Positions 43,562-54,984 of a DNA stretch of 64,000 nucleotides are shown in pieces; position 1 is the first letter of the stretch, and each line of letters starts with the position of its first letter. The position numbers and the translations under genes were made by a program. Location of the stretch: the NCBI RefSeq assembly GCF_002127325.2, contig NC_035448.2, forward strand, positions 84,712,087 through 84,776,086, read 5' to 3'. Source of the stretch: Helianthus annuus. Lineage: Eukaryota; Streptophyta; Magnoliopsida; Asterales; Asteraceae. The notes beneath the pieces are model-generated. The model worked only from the letters and a program-made list of their open reading frames with translations. It had not been told where the DNA came from and made no database searches.

Positions 43562-46040
43562 TGTCACACCCCCAAAATCCACATGCGGAGTACCACCGCT
43601 TGGGGGCGTGACTGACCAGGATCCAGCCACCAATTATACTGATCAATTTAATTAATGACATAAGTAATATTCACCAACCACAGGGTTAGCAAATATCATA
43701 ATCAAGTCCAAAAGTTTTAAGTTCAATTAGTAGTTTAGGTAAGTAGCGGAAGCATAGACAGAACAATTTAAAACAAAGTCCCTAGTTCAAGTTTATTTAG
43801 CACCCAACACAGGGGTAGACGACCACTACACATCCCCAAGTAGCAAGCTCCTGAGTCACTGGGTACCTGCAAACCATGCAGTAGGATATCAACAAAAATG
43901 TTGGCGAGTTCACGGGTTGTCCAGTTTTTAATTACCAAAAACATGTTTCACCAATTAATTTATCCGTTTATACATGCCATCGGGAGCTACCCCATAAGTA
44001 AGCGACGAAACAGTTTTTCCAATACCGAATACTAATTAACCCCACGTTTCCGCAGTGCCCCGATTGTCAATGTTCTATCATCATTGACGGTTGCTCGAGT
44101 ACATTAGTTCACTCCCGTTCCTAGTAACAAGGGTCGGTGTGAGGCTGGTTAGACCTAAATAGCGCTATCAACTAATAACCCGTTCGCCTGGCCCCGGCGA
44201 CTAATCGGTATTATGTAGTAGGGACTTGAGTGATAGAGTTTCGTTTAGTGTTGCTCGTTGCATTTCGTATAAACAGTAATTAACTAAGAGTCCCACACAA
44301 GGGGAGAGAATAGGTTTGTATCCCTTACATGGGACAACGTTGTTTTAAGTTCCATTTCCCAAACCACTAGAAACACATGCTTTAAAAGTTGTGAACTCAC
44401 CTTGGGTTGCTCGGTAGATTAGTTTACTTGGTCAAACACGTTGGTCACCACGTCCTAGCATGGTTACCAGTATAGGTCAGGCTCGGAGACAGTTAAGTCA
44501 CGTAGGTTTTACACATAACTAACACATAGCATACATATCACGTTACTGGGCCTGTCCTACCAGTTAAGCAGTTACAGATAACACATAGTTCAGGCAACCC
44601 AAACAAATCACATTGTGGCCCAATAACTAAAGTAAGCAGCCCAGTCGACACAAAGTGGTCTCGACTCGAGATCATGCGGTCTCGATTCGCAACCAGGAAG
44701 TCTCGAGTCATGGACTTCTGGTCACGAGTAGTGCAGGCTTAACTCGCAACCTCAGAGGTCTCGAGTCCCGTCTCGAGTCGAGACCATGATGATCTTGAGT
44801 CCCGGAAGTCTGCTTTGAGTGGTCTGGTCGAGGTCTTGAGTCGCAATCACTGCGGTCTCAAGTTGTAACTCAATGGTTTCGAGTCGAGACCAAGGGTTTC
44901 GACTCCAATACCTGCTGTTTCTTGAATGTCTGCACAAATCGTACTATCCAATGGAATTCTCATTTCATGATCCCATGTACTATCCAATGAAAATGCACAA
45001 ACATGTTTTGTTGTCTAATTCTCAAACAAAACGGACCAAACAAGCATTTTTCAAATATTCATAACATGTTCATATCATATTCATATTGTTCAACCTTTAG
45101 GGTTTTCATCCAACTAGAACACATATCATACAGTTTTTGTATACCAATAATCATGTATGCTTTCATTCTAAATCCGAAAACAATCTTTGTAAACCATCAT
45201 AACACACATGTTCCCTAATATCTAGCATGAATCGGTTGCTCATAAACAATCCCAACTATCATTCTTTTACCATTTAACACCTCTTATCATCATATTATCC
45301 TACAAAGATTCACATTCTTGCAAAAGGAAACCATGTTCATCTTGCATTCATCACACTCAAAAGTCACAATGCATATAATCACTTAATCAACATTATTAAA
45401 TGCATTTTCATTACAAACAACTAAGGGAAAACACTAACCGAAACTGATTGTGTGTCAGTGTGTGTCCAAGATGGAATGATGGTCTAGCTACACGTCTTCT
45501 CCTTCCAAACAACTGTCTCCAAGAATGCAAGGTATGGTGATGTCTTAGGGTTTTAGTGAGGGAGAAAGGGAGAGTGAGTGTGTGAGAGTGAGTGTGAGGG
45601 AATGTTTGGGGGTTTGAGTGTCCAAAATAGGAAGGTGTCGGTTTATGGGGGGGGGTTTTATAACCCATTCAAGGGCCATGCACCCTAATGGGTTTCCGAG
45701 TGGGCTCAAGGAGGTGCGGCCCAAACGACCCAACCGGTTTGGTTTACTCGAGGCCGGGTGGTCTCGAGTCGGGTCCATTATGGTCTCGGTTCACTATCAT
45801 ACATATATATATGTGTATATATATAATACACATACTTAATACAAAGATCACATAACTTGTTAGGATAAATTCACGAACTTTCATTTAGTTAATACATATA
45901 CACATAATGCTAAACAAGGTGGTTGCTCGAGAAAACCTAGAGTGTCACATTATCCCCAAGTTTTAAGAACTTTCGTCCTGAAAGTTAAGGCAGCCACTGT
46001 CAAGCTAGTATGAATGAGAGTGTTTCAACGGGGTGTCACA
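43562..46040 (-). repeat. 3' LTR of element C
   Basis: 2479 bp, from TGTCACACCCCC to GGGGTGTCACA, about 98% like 50942-53402 by eye. It contains the CTCGAG palindrome cluster (44646-44900) and promoter-side copies (45747-45795). Several CTCGAG words intact in the 5' LTR are CTTGAG or CTCAAG here. Confidence 0.92.
44646..44900. repeat. GGTCTCGAGTCGAGACC palindrome cluster (3' LTR of C)
   Basis: About ten copies or half-copies of (G)GTCTCGAGTCG occur in 255 bp; the best palindrome is GTCTCGAGTCGAGACC at 44770-44785. Copies at 44793, 44835 and 44856 have lost the central CpG by transition relative to the 5' LTR. Confidence 0.85.
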
Positions 46041-46055
46041 TCATCCCCCCGTTAG
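46041..46055 (-). other. polypurine tract of element C
   Basis: On the minus strand CTAACGGGGGGATGA directly precedes the 3' LTR. Confidence 0.8.
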
Positions 46056-46059
46056 TTTG

Positions 46060-47550
46060 GAATTTCGTCCTGAAATTCGGTTGTAGCTTCAGTGCTGGGG
46101 GTTTCATTTGGGAACAACTGGGGATACTTGCGCTTCATCTGGTCTTCCCGCTCCCAGGTAAACTCTGGGCCACGTCGCAAGTTCCAACGAACTCGCACGA
46201 GAGGTATCTGGCTACGTTTGAGGGTTTTGATCTCTCGATCCGTGATCTCAATCGGTTCCTCAGTAAATGTAGCCGTTCGTCAATAGTGAGTTCTTTGAAG
46301 GGAATTATGAGTGTTTCATCTGACAGACACTTCTTCAGATTAGACACGTGAAAGACGTTGTGCACCACACTCAATTCTTCAGGCAGATTCAATCTATAAG
46401 CCACCTTACCGATCCTCTCGGTAATTTCGAATGGTCCGACATATCGTGGATTAAGCTTTCCTCGTTTACCAAAATGAACCACACCCTTCCAGGGTGAGAC
46501 TTCAAGTAGAACCCGGTCACCGACCTGGAATTCCAGCGGTTTCCTACGCTTATCAGCGTAACTTTTCTGACGGTCACGAGCTGCTGCCATGCGTTGTCTG
46601 ATCTGGGCAATCCTTTCCGTTGTGTCCACCACCAGTTCTGGGCCTGTGATCTGGCTGTCGCCAACTTCCGCTTAGCAAAGAGGTGATCCGCGTTTACGAC
46701 CGTACAATGCCTCAAAGGGTGCTGCCTGAATACTGGTGTGGTAGCTGTTATTATACGAGAATTCCACTAGCGGTAGGTGCTTCTCACAACTCTTGCCAAA
46801 ATCGATCACACATGCCCTAAGCATGTCTTCTAGGGTTTGGATGGTGCGTTCAGACTGCCCATCCGTTTGCGGATGATAAGCGGTGCTCATGTCTAGTCGT
46901 GAGCCAAAGGATATGTGCATAGCTCGCCACAATTCAGAAATAAAGCGCGCGTCTCGATCGGAAATAATGGAGGTTGGCACTCCGTGCCTCGAAACCTCTT
47001 CCTTTAAGTAAACGTCTGCTAAGGTAGAAAACTTGTCTGTTTCTTTAATAGCCAAAAAGTGTGCAGACTTAGTTAATCGATCCACTATCACCCAGATAGT
47101 GTCATTTCCACGTTGAGATCTAGGCAGGCCAGTAACGAAATCCATGGAAATTTGCTCCCATTTCCATTTCGGGATTTCTGGTTGTTGGAGTAGGCCCGCT
47201 GGTTTCTGATACTCAGTCTTGACTCTCGCGCAAGTCAAACATTTGCTGACATACGTTGCTATGTGGGCTTTCATGCCAGGCCACCAGTATGTAGTCTTTA
47301 AGTCGTGGTACATCTTATCCGAACCAGGATGTACTGAGTAACGGGACTTATGGGCTTCGTCCATCACAAGTTCGCGTAACTTTCCATAAAGGGGAACCCA
47401 TATGCGCCCGGTCACATAGTAAGCGCTGTCTTCTTTTTGTTCTAACTGCTGTCTCAATCCTCGTAGGGACTCAGCCCTGATGCTCTCTGGTTTCAATGCT
47501 TCAACCTGAGCGTCTCGTATCTGAGTAGGGAGGTTAGACTGGATGGTAAG
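46060..47550 (-). pseudogene. element C integrase and chromodomain-like tail
   Basis: The HHCC zinc region is [19 protein letters not shown] with KCLTCARVK. The core has all three acids: [26 protein letters not shown] and [19 protein letters not shown] at 46672-46674 interrupts SPLC/AEVGD where B has Trp. The next stretch holds [20 protein letters not shown] and [14 protein letters not shown] one-base deletion near 46265 moves the chromodomain-like end ([17 protein letters not shown], about 46150-46210) to another frame. In B and F the same tail is in the main frame. Confidence 0.85.
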
Positions 47551-48918
47551 CTATAGGGCTCGCACACGCTTGGGTGTAGTGTCCTTTCAGCTGAGGGCGT
47601 CTGCCACGACGTTGGCTTTGTCCGGATGGTACTTGATTGCGCATTCGTAATCATTCAAGAGTTCGACCCATCGACGTTGTCCCATGTTTAATTCCTTTTG
47701 TTTAAAGATATGCTCGAGACTCCTGTGATCGGTGTAAATGGTGCACTTGGTACCGTACAGGTAATGTCTCCATATCTTAAGAGCAAAAACCACTGCTCCC
47801 AGTTCCAAGTCATGCGTAGTGTAGTTCCTTTCGTGAGTCTTAAGTTGTCGAGAGGCGTAAGCAATAACTTTCTCGCGTTGCATTAGCACGCAACCGAGCC
47901 CATGAATAGACGCATCGCAGTAAACCACAAAGTCGTCGGTACCTTCAGGTAACGAGAGAATAGGAGCACTACAGAGGTTATCCTTCAGCTTCTGAAATGC
48001 AGACTCCTGAGCTTCATTCCATTTGTAAGCAATACCCTTCTGAGTGAGAGTCGTGAGGGGTTGTGCAATCTTCGAAAATCCCTTGATGAATCTACGATAG
48101 TTCCCTGCCAATCCCAAGAATTGGCGAACTTCGGTCGGAGTCTTAGGTGTAGGCCAACTCTTTATAGAGTCGATCTTAGCTGGGTCGACGTGAATCCCGT
48201 CCTTATTGACCACGTGCCCAAGGAAATGGACTTCTTGACGCCAGAAGTCGCACTTCGAGAACTTGGCGTACAGTTTTTCATTGCGAAGGAGCTCGAGAAT
48301 AAGGCGCAGGTGTTGTTCATGCTCCTCTTGACTTTTCGAGTAGATCAGGATGTCGTCGATAAACACAATTACGAACCTGTCGAGGTAAGGTTTGCACACT
48401 CGGTTCATGAGATCCATGAAAACTGCAGGCCCGTTAGTCATTCCAAAGGGCATGGCGAGGAACTCATAATGACCATAACGAGTTCTGAATGTAGTTTTGG
48501 AGATGTCTTCGTCACGGACTCTCAGCTGATGATAGCCTGATCGCAGGTCAATCTTAGAGTAGCAACTCGATCCTTGCAACTAGTCGAATAAATCGTCGAT
48601 GTGTGGGAGAGGGTAACGATTCTTGATGGTTACCTTGTTCAGCTCACGATAGTCGGTGCACATTCGAAATGTGCCATCCTTCTTCTTGACAAAGAGCACT
48701 GGTGCTCCCCAGGGTGATGAGCTAGAACGGATAAATCCTTTATCCAATAGTTCCTGTAGTTGCGTAGAGAGTTCCTTCAGTTCTGCGGGGGCTAGTCGAT
48801 AAGGCGCACGAGCTATAGGTGCTGCTCCGGGAGCTAGCTCGATTTGGAATTCGACCTGACGGTGGGGAGGGAGTCCAGGTAGTTCTTCAGGAAATACCTC
48901 GGGGTAGTCACGTACCAC
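47551..48918 (-). pseudogene. element C reverse transcriptase and RNase H
   Basis: It starts [20 protein letters not shown], then [23 protein letters not shown] at 48580-48582 replaces the Gln found in B. RT motifs [30 protein letters not shown] and FIDDILIYS are intact. RNase H has the catalytic YCDAS and the [20 protein letters not shown] signature. A TGA at 47587-47589 after ADALS and a TAG at 47551-47553 separate it from integrase in the same frame. Confidence 0.88.
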
Positions 48919-48927
48919 TGGAAAATC

Positions 48928-49671
48928 TTAAATCCTCTTTTCCTTTTCCTGTATGTCGGTGACAAGTGCTAAGATGGCGGTGTGCCCTTTTCGTAAAAAC
49001 TTCTGGGCTTTTAAGAATGAGATGACGCCTGTGACTTCTCTGCCTTTGTCACCTTGTATGATGAGTGATCTGCCAGAACGGCGGGGGATGCGAACCATTT
49101 TCTCTTGACAGAGGATTTTAGTGCAATGTTTGGATAACCAATCCATACCGATGATGACGTCGAAGCTTCCAAGATCGATAGGGAAAAGATCGATGCTAAA
49201 GGTCTGACCAGACAATACTAGTTTGCAGTTGTTGATAACATGTGAGGCCTCAATGTTTCTACCATTAGCCAACTCGACGATATGCTTAGAACTTAATAAC
49301 GTAGGCGGGTGCTTAAGCTTCTTACTAATACGTAGGGATACATAACTAGCATCGGCTCCAGAATCAAATAATACAGAAACATAACGATCATCGAGTAGGA
49401 ACTTACCCGCCACGACGTTGGGGTCATTCCTTGCTTCTCCAGCTCCAATCACAAAAGCCCTTCCTCTTGCACCATTCCCAGCATTGTTGTTGTTTTGATC
49501 GTTGTTTCCAGCTCCCTGGTTGTTGTTGCGGTTCTGGTTCAGTTCAGGGCAATCCCTTCGCATGTGCCTCGTTGCTCCACACTTATAGCATACACGGTTA
49601 TTTCCTTGGGGTTGTTGCTGATTCTGCCTTGCTGGAAACTGACTCCTACAGTCTTTGGCTTCATGCCCCAA
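48928..49671 (-). pseudogene. element C nucleocapsid and aspartic protease
   Basis: The frame opens inside the knuckle CQRCNKLGHEAKDC and includes a second one, CYKCGATRHMRRDC. Protease follows with FDSGADASYVS, then HIVELANGRNIEASHVI and the conserved FDVIIGMDWLSKHCTKILC. The active site is intact. It ends at a TAA (48928-48930) which lies in the same frame as RT. Confidence 0.85.
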
Positions 49672-49803
49672 CTTGTTGCACCGCTGGCACTGAGCGTTGT
49701 TACATGCCCCATTGTGGTGCCGGTTACACTTGTTACACTTAGGGTAGTTTCCCCGATAGCCACCCTGTTGTTGCGGGCCTTTGTTGTTTTCACTTTTCCT
49801 TTG

Positions 49804-50470
49804 CTAAGTCGGGGCCTGAGTGGGGTTAGCATCCTTGCTTTGATTTCCTTCCCACTTACGCTTGTTGTCACTAGAGGTTCCATCAGTAGCACTAATCCTT
49901 TTGGGCAACTTGCCCTGTTCCACGGCCTGATCAGTGAGTTTGTGAGCAAGACGGACGACCGGCTGTATGGTATTGAGGTTGGCTAAGGTCACATGGCTCC
50001 GAATTTCTGGGGCCAAACCCTTGATGTACAATTCGATCCTTCGATACATAGGTCGAGACATGTTTGGGCAGAGAGCAGCATAGTCGTTGGACTGTTTGGT
50101 GTAGGTCTCGATCTCCGATCCAACCATCTTGAGCTCAAAGTACTCATTTTCGAGCTTGTGGATGTCATCCCTGTCACAATACTCTTCCTTGATCATATCC
50201 TTGAAATCTTCCCATGCAGTAGCATTAGCGGTTTCCAAACCAAGCATCTGAATTTGCGCCTTCCACCAAGAAAGCGCATTTCCTTCAAGCGTACCAGTAG
50301 CAAACTTCACCCAATTAGCAGGGGACACTCGCAGACAGTAAAGACAGCTTCGGCCGTCTCAATCCAGTGTAGAAGACCTATGGCACCTTCAGTGCCATTG
50401 AAAGGGAGAGGCTTGCAATCCATGAAAGTTTTGAAAGTACAAACACGTGGTTGCGCAGGCGCATGCTGAC
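49804..50470 (-). pseudogene. element C gag, capsid (exon 2)
   Basis: It starts after the intron as QHAPAQPRVCTFKTFMDCKP and runs through GTEGAIGLLHWIETAEAVF. A one-base deletion near 50325 shifts to the frame NWVKFATGTLEGNALSWW and YIKGLAPEIRSHVTLANL, KLTDQAVEQGKLP. A TAG at 49804-49806 ends this stretch before the His/Cys region NKCNRHHNGAC, which lies in the same frame. Confidence 0.82.
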
Positions 50471-50556
50471 CTATTGTGAGAAGCGAAACGAATAGGTTTA
50501 GGAGTGAAAAGACGATGCGGCGGTGGGATCTAAACATCCTAAAATAACGAGTTTAC
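50471..50556 (-). other. gag intron of element C (86 bp)
   Basis: On the minus strand it begins CCTGGAG|GTAAACTCG and ends CTTCTCACAATAG|GTCAGC, with a CTAAAC branch-like word about 30 nt from the end. It is in phase 1 (G|GT), at the same place as in A and B, before the VCTFK/GCTFK capsid start. Confidence 0.6.
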
Positions 50557-50623
50557 CTCCAGGGTGAGCTGCGAAAGCTGCAGCCACCGTGTTGATCAGG
50601 TTGGTGAACTGAGCCTGAGTCAT
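50557..50623 (-). pseudogene. element C gag, exon 1
   Basis: The ATG at 50623 gives MTQAQFTNLINTVAAAFAAH and ends at HPG|G. An upstream ATG (about 50648, MSGRGRGR) closes at a TAA after eight codons and is probably a frameshifted older start. The short helical N-terminus parallels exon 1 of A and B. Confidence 0.6.
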
Positions 50624-50925
50624 GTTAACGTCCTCTTCCGCGTCCACTCATTGTCTTCATAACCACAAAACATAGCATGAGTGTGATATCGTAATGTAGC
50701 GAGAATGAGATAGAAGAGGGAGGTGTATCTATCTAACTAGGCACACTAGTACGTATAGCAGAACAGAAAGCATAAAGTAAGCAAGTAAGTAAACACTAGT
50801 CCGAGCTATGAGGTCTAATGCATTGAGTCTTGCACTTGGAGTGTAGTGTCGTCACGAGTCACGGGTTATAGTCTGGTCTTTCTCAAAAAGATTCCCTTTT
50901 TAAGACCAAGTTCACTATAACCAAT
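50624..50925 (-). other. untranslated leader of element C
   Basis: 300 bp between the primer site and gag without a supported ORF. Near the primer site it holds TTATAGTGAACTTGG, similar to the post-primer leader of A and B (GCGA(T/A)TATAGCGAAC). Confidence 0.6.
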
Positions 50926-50938
50926 GGCTCTGATACCA
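50926..50938 (-). other. primer binding site of element C
   Basis: Minus strand TGGTATCAGAGCC, 3 nt from the 5' LTR end at 50942; pairs with initiator tRNA-Met. Confidence 0.93.
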
Positions 50939-52024
50939 ATCTGTCACACCCCCAAAATCCACATGCGGAATACCACCGCTTGGGGGCGTGACTGACCAGG
51001 ATCCAGCCACCAATTATACTGAGCAATTTAATTAATGACATAAGTAATATTCACCAACCACAGGGTTAGCAAATATCATAATCAAGTCCAAAAGTTTTAA
51101 GTTCAATTAGTAGTTTAGGTAAGTAGCGGAAGCATAGACAGAACAGTTTAAAACAAAGTCCCTAGTTCAAGTTTATTTAGCACCCAACACAGGGGTAGAC
51201 GACCACTATACATCCCCAAGTAGCAAGCTCCTGAGTCACTGGGTACCTGCAAAGCATGCAGTAGGATATCAACAAAAATGTTGGCGAGTTCACGGGTTGT
51301 CCAGTTTTTAATTACCAAAAACATGTTTCACCAGTTAATTTATCCGTTTATACATGCCATGGGGAGCTACCCCATAAGTAAGCGACTAAACTGTTTTTCC
51401 AATACCGAATACTAATTAACCCCATGTTTCCGCAGTGCCCCGATTATCAATGTTCTATCGTCATTCACGGTTGCCCGAGTACATTAGTTTACTCCCGTTC
51501 CCAGTAACAAGGGTCGGTGTGAGGCTGGTTACACCTAAATAGCGATATCAACTAATAACCCGTTCTCCTGGCCCCGGCGACTAATCGGTATTATGTAGTA
51601 GGGACATGAGTGATAGAGTTTCGTTTAGTGTTGCTCGTTGCATTCCGTATAAACAGTAATTAACTAAGAGTCCCACACAAGGGGAGAGAATAGGTTTGTA
51701 TCCCTTATAAGGGACAACGTTGTTTTAAGTTCCGTTTTCCCAAACCACCGGAAACGCATGCTTTAAAAGTTGTGAACTCACATTGGGTTGCTCAGTAGAT
51801 TAGTTTACTTGGTCAAACACGTTGGTCACCACGTCCTAGCATGGTTACCAGTATAGGTCAGGCTCGGAGACAGTTAAGTCACGTAGGTTTTACACATAAC
51901 TAACACATAGCATACATATCACGTTACTGGGCCTGTCCTACCAGTTAAACAGTTACAGATAACACATAGTTCAGGCAGCCCAAACAAATCACATTGTGGC
52001 CCAATAACTAAAGTAAGCAGCCCA

Positions 52025-52280
52025 GTCGAGACAAGGTGGTCTCGACTCGAGATCATGCGGTCTCGAGTCGCAACTAGGAAGTCTCGAGTCATGGACTTCT
52101 GGTCTCGAGTAGTGCAGGCTTAACTCGCAACCTCAGAGGTCTCGAGTCCCGTCTCGAGTCGAGACCATGATGATCTCGAGTCCCGGAAGTCTGCTTTGAG
52201 TGGTCTGGTCGAGGTCTCGAGTCGCAATCACTGCGGTCTCGAGTTGTAACTCAATGGTTTCGAGTCGAGACCAAGGGTTT
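52025..52280. repeat. GGTCTCGAGTCGAGACC palindrome cluster (5' LTR of C)
   Basis: The same cluster as at 44646-44900, with more intact CTCGAG words (for example 52064, 52082, 52104, 52140, 52154, 52175, 52216, 52238). Confidence 0.85.
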
Positions 52281-53120
52281 CGACTCTAATACCTGCTGTT
52301 TCTAGAATGTCTGAACAAATCGTACTATCCAATGGAATTCTTATTTCATGATCCCATGTACTATCCAATGAAAATGCACAAACATGTTTTGTTGTCTAAT
52401 TCTCAAACAAAACAGATCAAACAAGCATTTTTCAAATATTCATAGCATGTTCGTATCATATTCATATTGTTCAACCTTTAGGGTTTTCATCCAACTAGAA
52501 CACATATTATACAATTTTTGTATACCAATAATCATGTATGCATTCATTCTAAATCCGAAAACAATCTTTGTAAACCATCATAACACACATGTTCCCTAAT
52601 ATATAGCATGAATCGAATGCTCATAAACAATCCCAACTATCATTCTTTTACCATTTAACACCTCTTATCATCATATTATCCTACAAAGATTCACATTCTT
52701 GCAAAAGGAAATCATGTTCATCTTGCATTCATCACACTCAAAAGTCACAATGCATATTATCACTTAATCAACATTATTAAATGCAATTTCATTACAAACA
52801 ACTAAGGGAAAACACTAACCGAAACCGATTGTGTGTAAGTGTGTGTCCGAGATGGAATGATGGTCTAGCTACACGTCTTCTCCTTCCAAATCGGCTCCAA
52901 GAATGCAAGGTGTGGTGATGTCTTAGGGTTTTAGTGAGGGAGAGAGTGAGAGTGAGTGTGTGAGAGTGAGTGTGAGGGAATGTTTGGGGGTTTGAGTGTC
53001 CAAAATAGGAAGGTGTCGGTTTATGTGGGGGTTTTATAACCCATTCAAGGGCCATGCACCCTAATGGGTTTCCGAGTGGGCTCAAGGAGGTGCGGCCCAA
53101 ACGACCCAACCGGTTCGGTT

Positions 53121-53168
53121 TACTCGAGGCCGGGTGGTCTCGAGTCGGGTCCATTATGGTCTCGGTTC
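53121..53168. promoter_or_regulatory. CTCGAG words upstream of the C TATA box
   Basis: ACTCGAGGC, GGTCTCGAGTCGGG and GGTCTCGG lie within 48 bp, upstream on the minus strand of TTATAAAA (53032-53039). The promoter role is inferred from position. Confidence 0.45.
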
Positions 53169-53559
53169 ACTATCATACATATATATAATACACATACTTA
53201 ATACAAAGATCACATAACTTGTTAGGATAAATTCACGAACTTTCATTTAGTTAATACATATACACATAATGCTAAACAAGGTGGTTGCTCGGGAAAACCT
53301 AGAGTGTCACATTATCCCCAAGTTTTAAGAACTTTCGTCCCGAAAGTTAAGGCAGCCACTGTCAAGCTAGTATGAATGAAAGTGTTTCAACGGGGTGTCA
53401 CATATCTCGCGATGTAAACGCTGAACTTATGTTTTCAAATTATGAAATGTTTGGTATTTGAAGTTATTTTTATGAGCATGTAGTATGTTTACCTTTCGTA
53501 TGCAATGAGAACCTTTCATGATCACACCTCGTGCTTCCGCCGCAGAAAGGGGTGTGACA

Positions 53560-53873
53560 ATTAAGGTTGGCATCCTACCCAAGGAGGATGGCTGTACATA
53601 TCCTACCCAAGGAGGATATGTAGGTTCCGATTTAGTACTTAACCCATTCCCAACCACCCGGAATCCCATGCCTTAGAAAGTGTGTGAACTCAACTCGGTT
53701 TACTCGGTTTGTTTAGTTACCCGTTATCCAAGTTAATCAACCAATCCTACCGTGGTTACCAAAGAATATAAGTTTCATGATTAAGCAAGTCATACGTTTT
53801 CACACAGTCTTTCACATAAGATTACACAGTTTGCATGCAGCACATACCGAATTATCACACCAGGCCACATCCC

Positions 53874-53940
<67 letters not shown>
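53560..53940 (-). repeat. F 3' LTR, middle piece
   Basis: It resumes after B with CATCCTACCCAAGGAGGATG, continuing the repeated word left of B, then GTGTGAACTCAACTCGG as in the C LTR, and ends in the (TA)n tract entered by the Helitron. The isoleucine/tyrosine-rich frame at 53790-53987 is only that tract translated. Confidence 0.75.
53877..53940. repeat. (TA)32 microsatellite
   Basis: 64 bp of pure TA. The other part of the tract lies at 60552-60564 beyond the Helitron. Confidence 0.97.
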
Positions 53941-53943
<3 letters not shown>

Positions 53944-54163
53944 ATACTATATATAATATACATATCCAAAGGACTTCTTAAGGTCATTGAAATTTTCTTA
54001 AAGCACTTCTAAAGCATGATGTACAAGTCTTTTAAGCACCAGAAAACTTCATTTTCCACTTGTACCCTTTCCCCTAAACTAAATACACGCACACACAAAA
54101 AACTAGGGTTTCTCATCTCTCGTTTGATTTTGTCCGCCGCTCATCTTCTCATCCTCTCTCTCT

Positions 54164-54253
54164 ATGGCGATTCCTGGCGATTCATCAGGCCTCTCTCTCG
54201 GATCTCGCCAGATCTCTCACCAGATCTATGAGGATTTCACCAGATCGATGAAG
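54164..54253 (+). pseudogene. captured first exon, unidentified gene
   Basis: After a CT-rich 5'-UTR-like stretch, the ATG at 54164 gives 30 codons (MAIPGDSSGLSLGSRQISHQ, then IYEDFTRSMK) ending AAG|GTAACC, followed by (CT)n. This looks like the UTR, first coding exon and donor of a host gene. I do not recognise the protein. Confidence 0.45.
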
Positions 54254-54615
54254 GTAACCTCTTGTTCTCTCTCTCTCTCTCTCTCTCAAATTCATCAACA
54301 ACGCTGAACCGGACTTTATCTTTTTGTTAATGTTACATATCGTAAGAGCTTGTGAAGGTGTTGACTGAATTATGGATTGTTTTTGCCCTAATTCAAAGTT
54401 ACGTTTCTGACACTATTTTTTGCGTTGTTTGAAGTTTTTTCAGGTTTCAATAGATAGGGTTTTGATCGATTGGTAGATCCTTTGTAATAATCTATTTACC
54501 AAGGTTAGATTTCTAGCATTTTTTTCTGATACGGTTGGTTTATTTTGAGTTTCAGTGTTATTTTTTGTGATTAGGTTATATTCATCTTTGGTTTTATATG
54601 TTTGGCTTTATGCAG

Positions 54616-54897
54616 CCCAATATTGGTCCGCAAATTAATGCATCAACAGTTGGGAAAGCTCTGGTTGTGGATATCTGTTGGAGCACTCCTTGGGTTTTTG
54701 ATTATCTTCAACATATTCTTTATCGTAGCACTAACTTCCCTGAATCGTACGTATACGTTGGCATCACATTTTCTTCCTCAGTCTCTTGCTTTAGATTTGA
54801 CTCTATGAATCTTTTCTTTCAGCCCCGGTGTGATGCTAAACCTGTGATCAGAGAGGAAAATGATATAAAGAATTCAAAAAATAACAGCTTACAGTAG
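54616..54897 (+). pseudogene. captured ABCG/PDR-type transporter fragment
   Basis: The first exon (54616-54746) has acceptor TTTATGCAG and donor GTACGT. In one frame it reads PQINASTVGKAL, and in the next WISVGALLGFLIIFNIFFIV then ALTSLN, so a deletion or frameshift lies between them. This is the membrane segment between linker and last exons in full-size plant ABCG (PDR) pumps. The second exon (54823-54897, acceptor TTTCTTTCAG) reads DAKPVIREENDIKNSKNNSL, then a TAG. Only about 70 residues of a family of about 1400 are present, with no nucleotide-binding domain, so it cannot act as a transporter. Identity is inferred from the motif. Confidence 0.65.
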
Positions 54898-54984
54898 GCT
54901 CAGCTGGTAATGGTCAGATTGTTTTTTGTAAGAAATTAGCAGTTTTATATATGAGTTATACTCATTCAGTAACAATATACTTTA

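Larger units (their letters stand above)
43562..53402 (-). mobile_element. Ty3/gypsy element C
   Basis: A complete minus-strand LTR element in the 3' LTR of B, with TATCT duplications at 43557-43561 and 53403-53407. The 5' LTR is 50942-53402 and the 3' LTR is 43562-46040. The primer site is 50926-50938 and the polypurine tract 46041-46055. Gag-pol is read from 50623 to about 46045. Its frame has one deletion in gag, one in the pol tail and six nonsense codons. All catalytic residues I checked are still present, so it is the best preserved gypsy pol in the window. Confidence 0.93.
50942..53402 (-). repeat. 5' LTR of element C
   Basis: 2461 bp. The minus-strand TATA box TTATAAAA is at 53032-53039. 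CTCGAG-type words lie 80-135 bp upstream of it (53121-53168), and the main cluster lies downstream (52025-52280). Small indels and substitutions against the 3' LTR suggest a fairly recent insertion. No gene. Confidence 0.92.
31847..53559 (+). mobile_element. Ty3/gypsy element B (with nested element C)
   Basis: Complete by structure. The 5' LTR is 31847-35112, primer site 35116-35127, gag-pol 35731-40437, polypurine tract 40460-40471, 3' LTR 40472-43561 plus 53408-53559. Perfect ATTAA duplications lie at 31842-31846 and 53560-53564. The LTRs start TGTGACAACTGGC and end GGTGTGACA. Apart from a gag intron the polyprotein is one reading frame with five nonsense codons and no frameshift. Domain order (protease, RT, RNase H, integrase, C-terminal chromodomain-like segment) and long LTRs suggest a chromovirus of the Tekay/Del type. 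Confidence 0.93.
40472..53559 (+). repeat. 3' LTR of element B, split by element C
   Basis: The two parts are 40472-43561 and 53408-53559, about 3.24 kb. They match the 5' LTR closely (first 120 bp about 97% identical by eye). The break falls in GGCTATCT|CGCGATG, where the 5' LTR is continuous at 34971. A C-rich run lies near 41207-41218. It ends GGTGTGACA at 53559. Confidence 0.92.

Noticed and set aside
44646..44900. CRISPR-like or satellite array
   Set aside because: Repeats are short, irregularly spaced and imperfect, sit within an LTR and are duplicated with it; the genome is a plant.
53790..53987. 65-codon Tyr/Ile repeat frame
   Set aside because: Translation of the (TA)n microsatellite.
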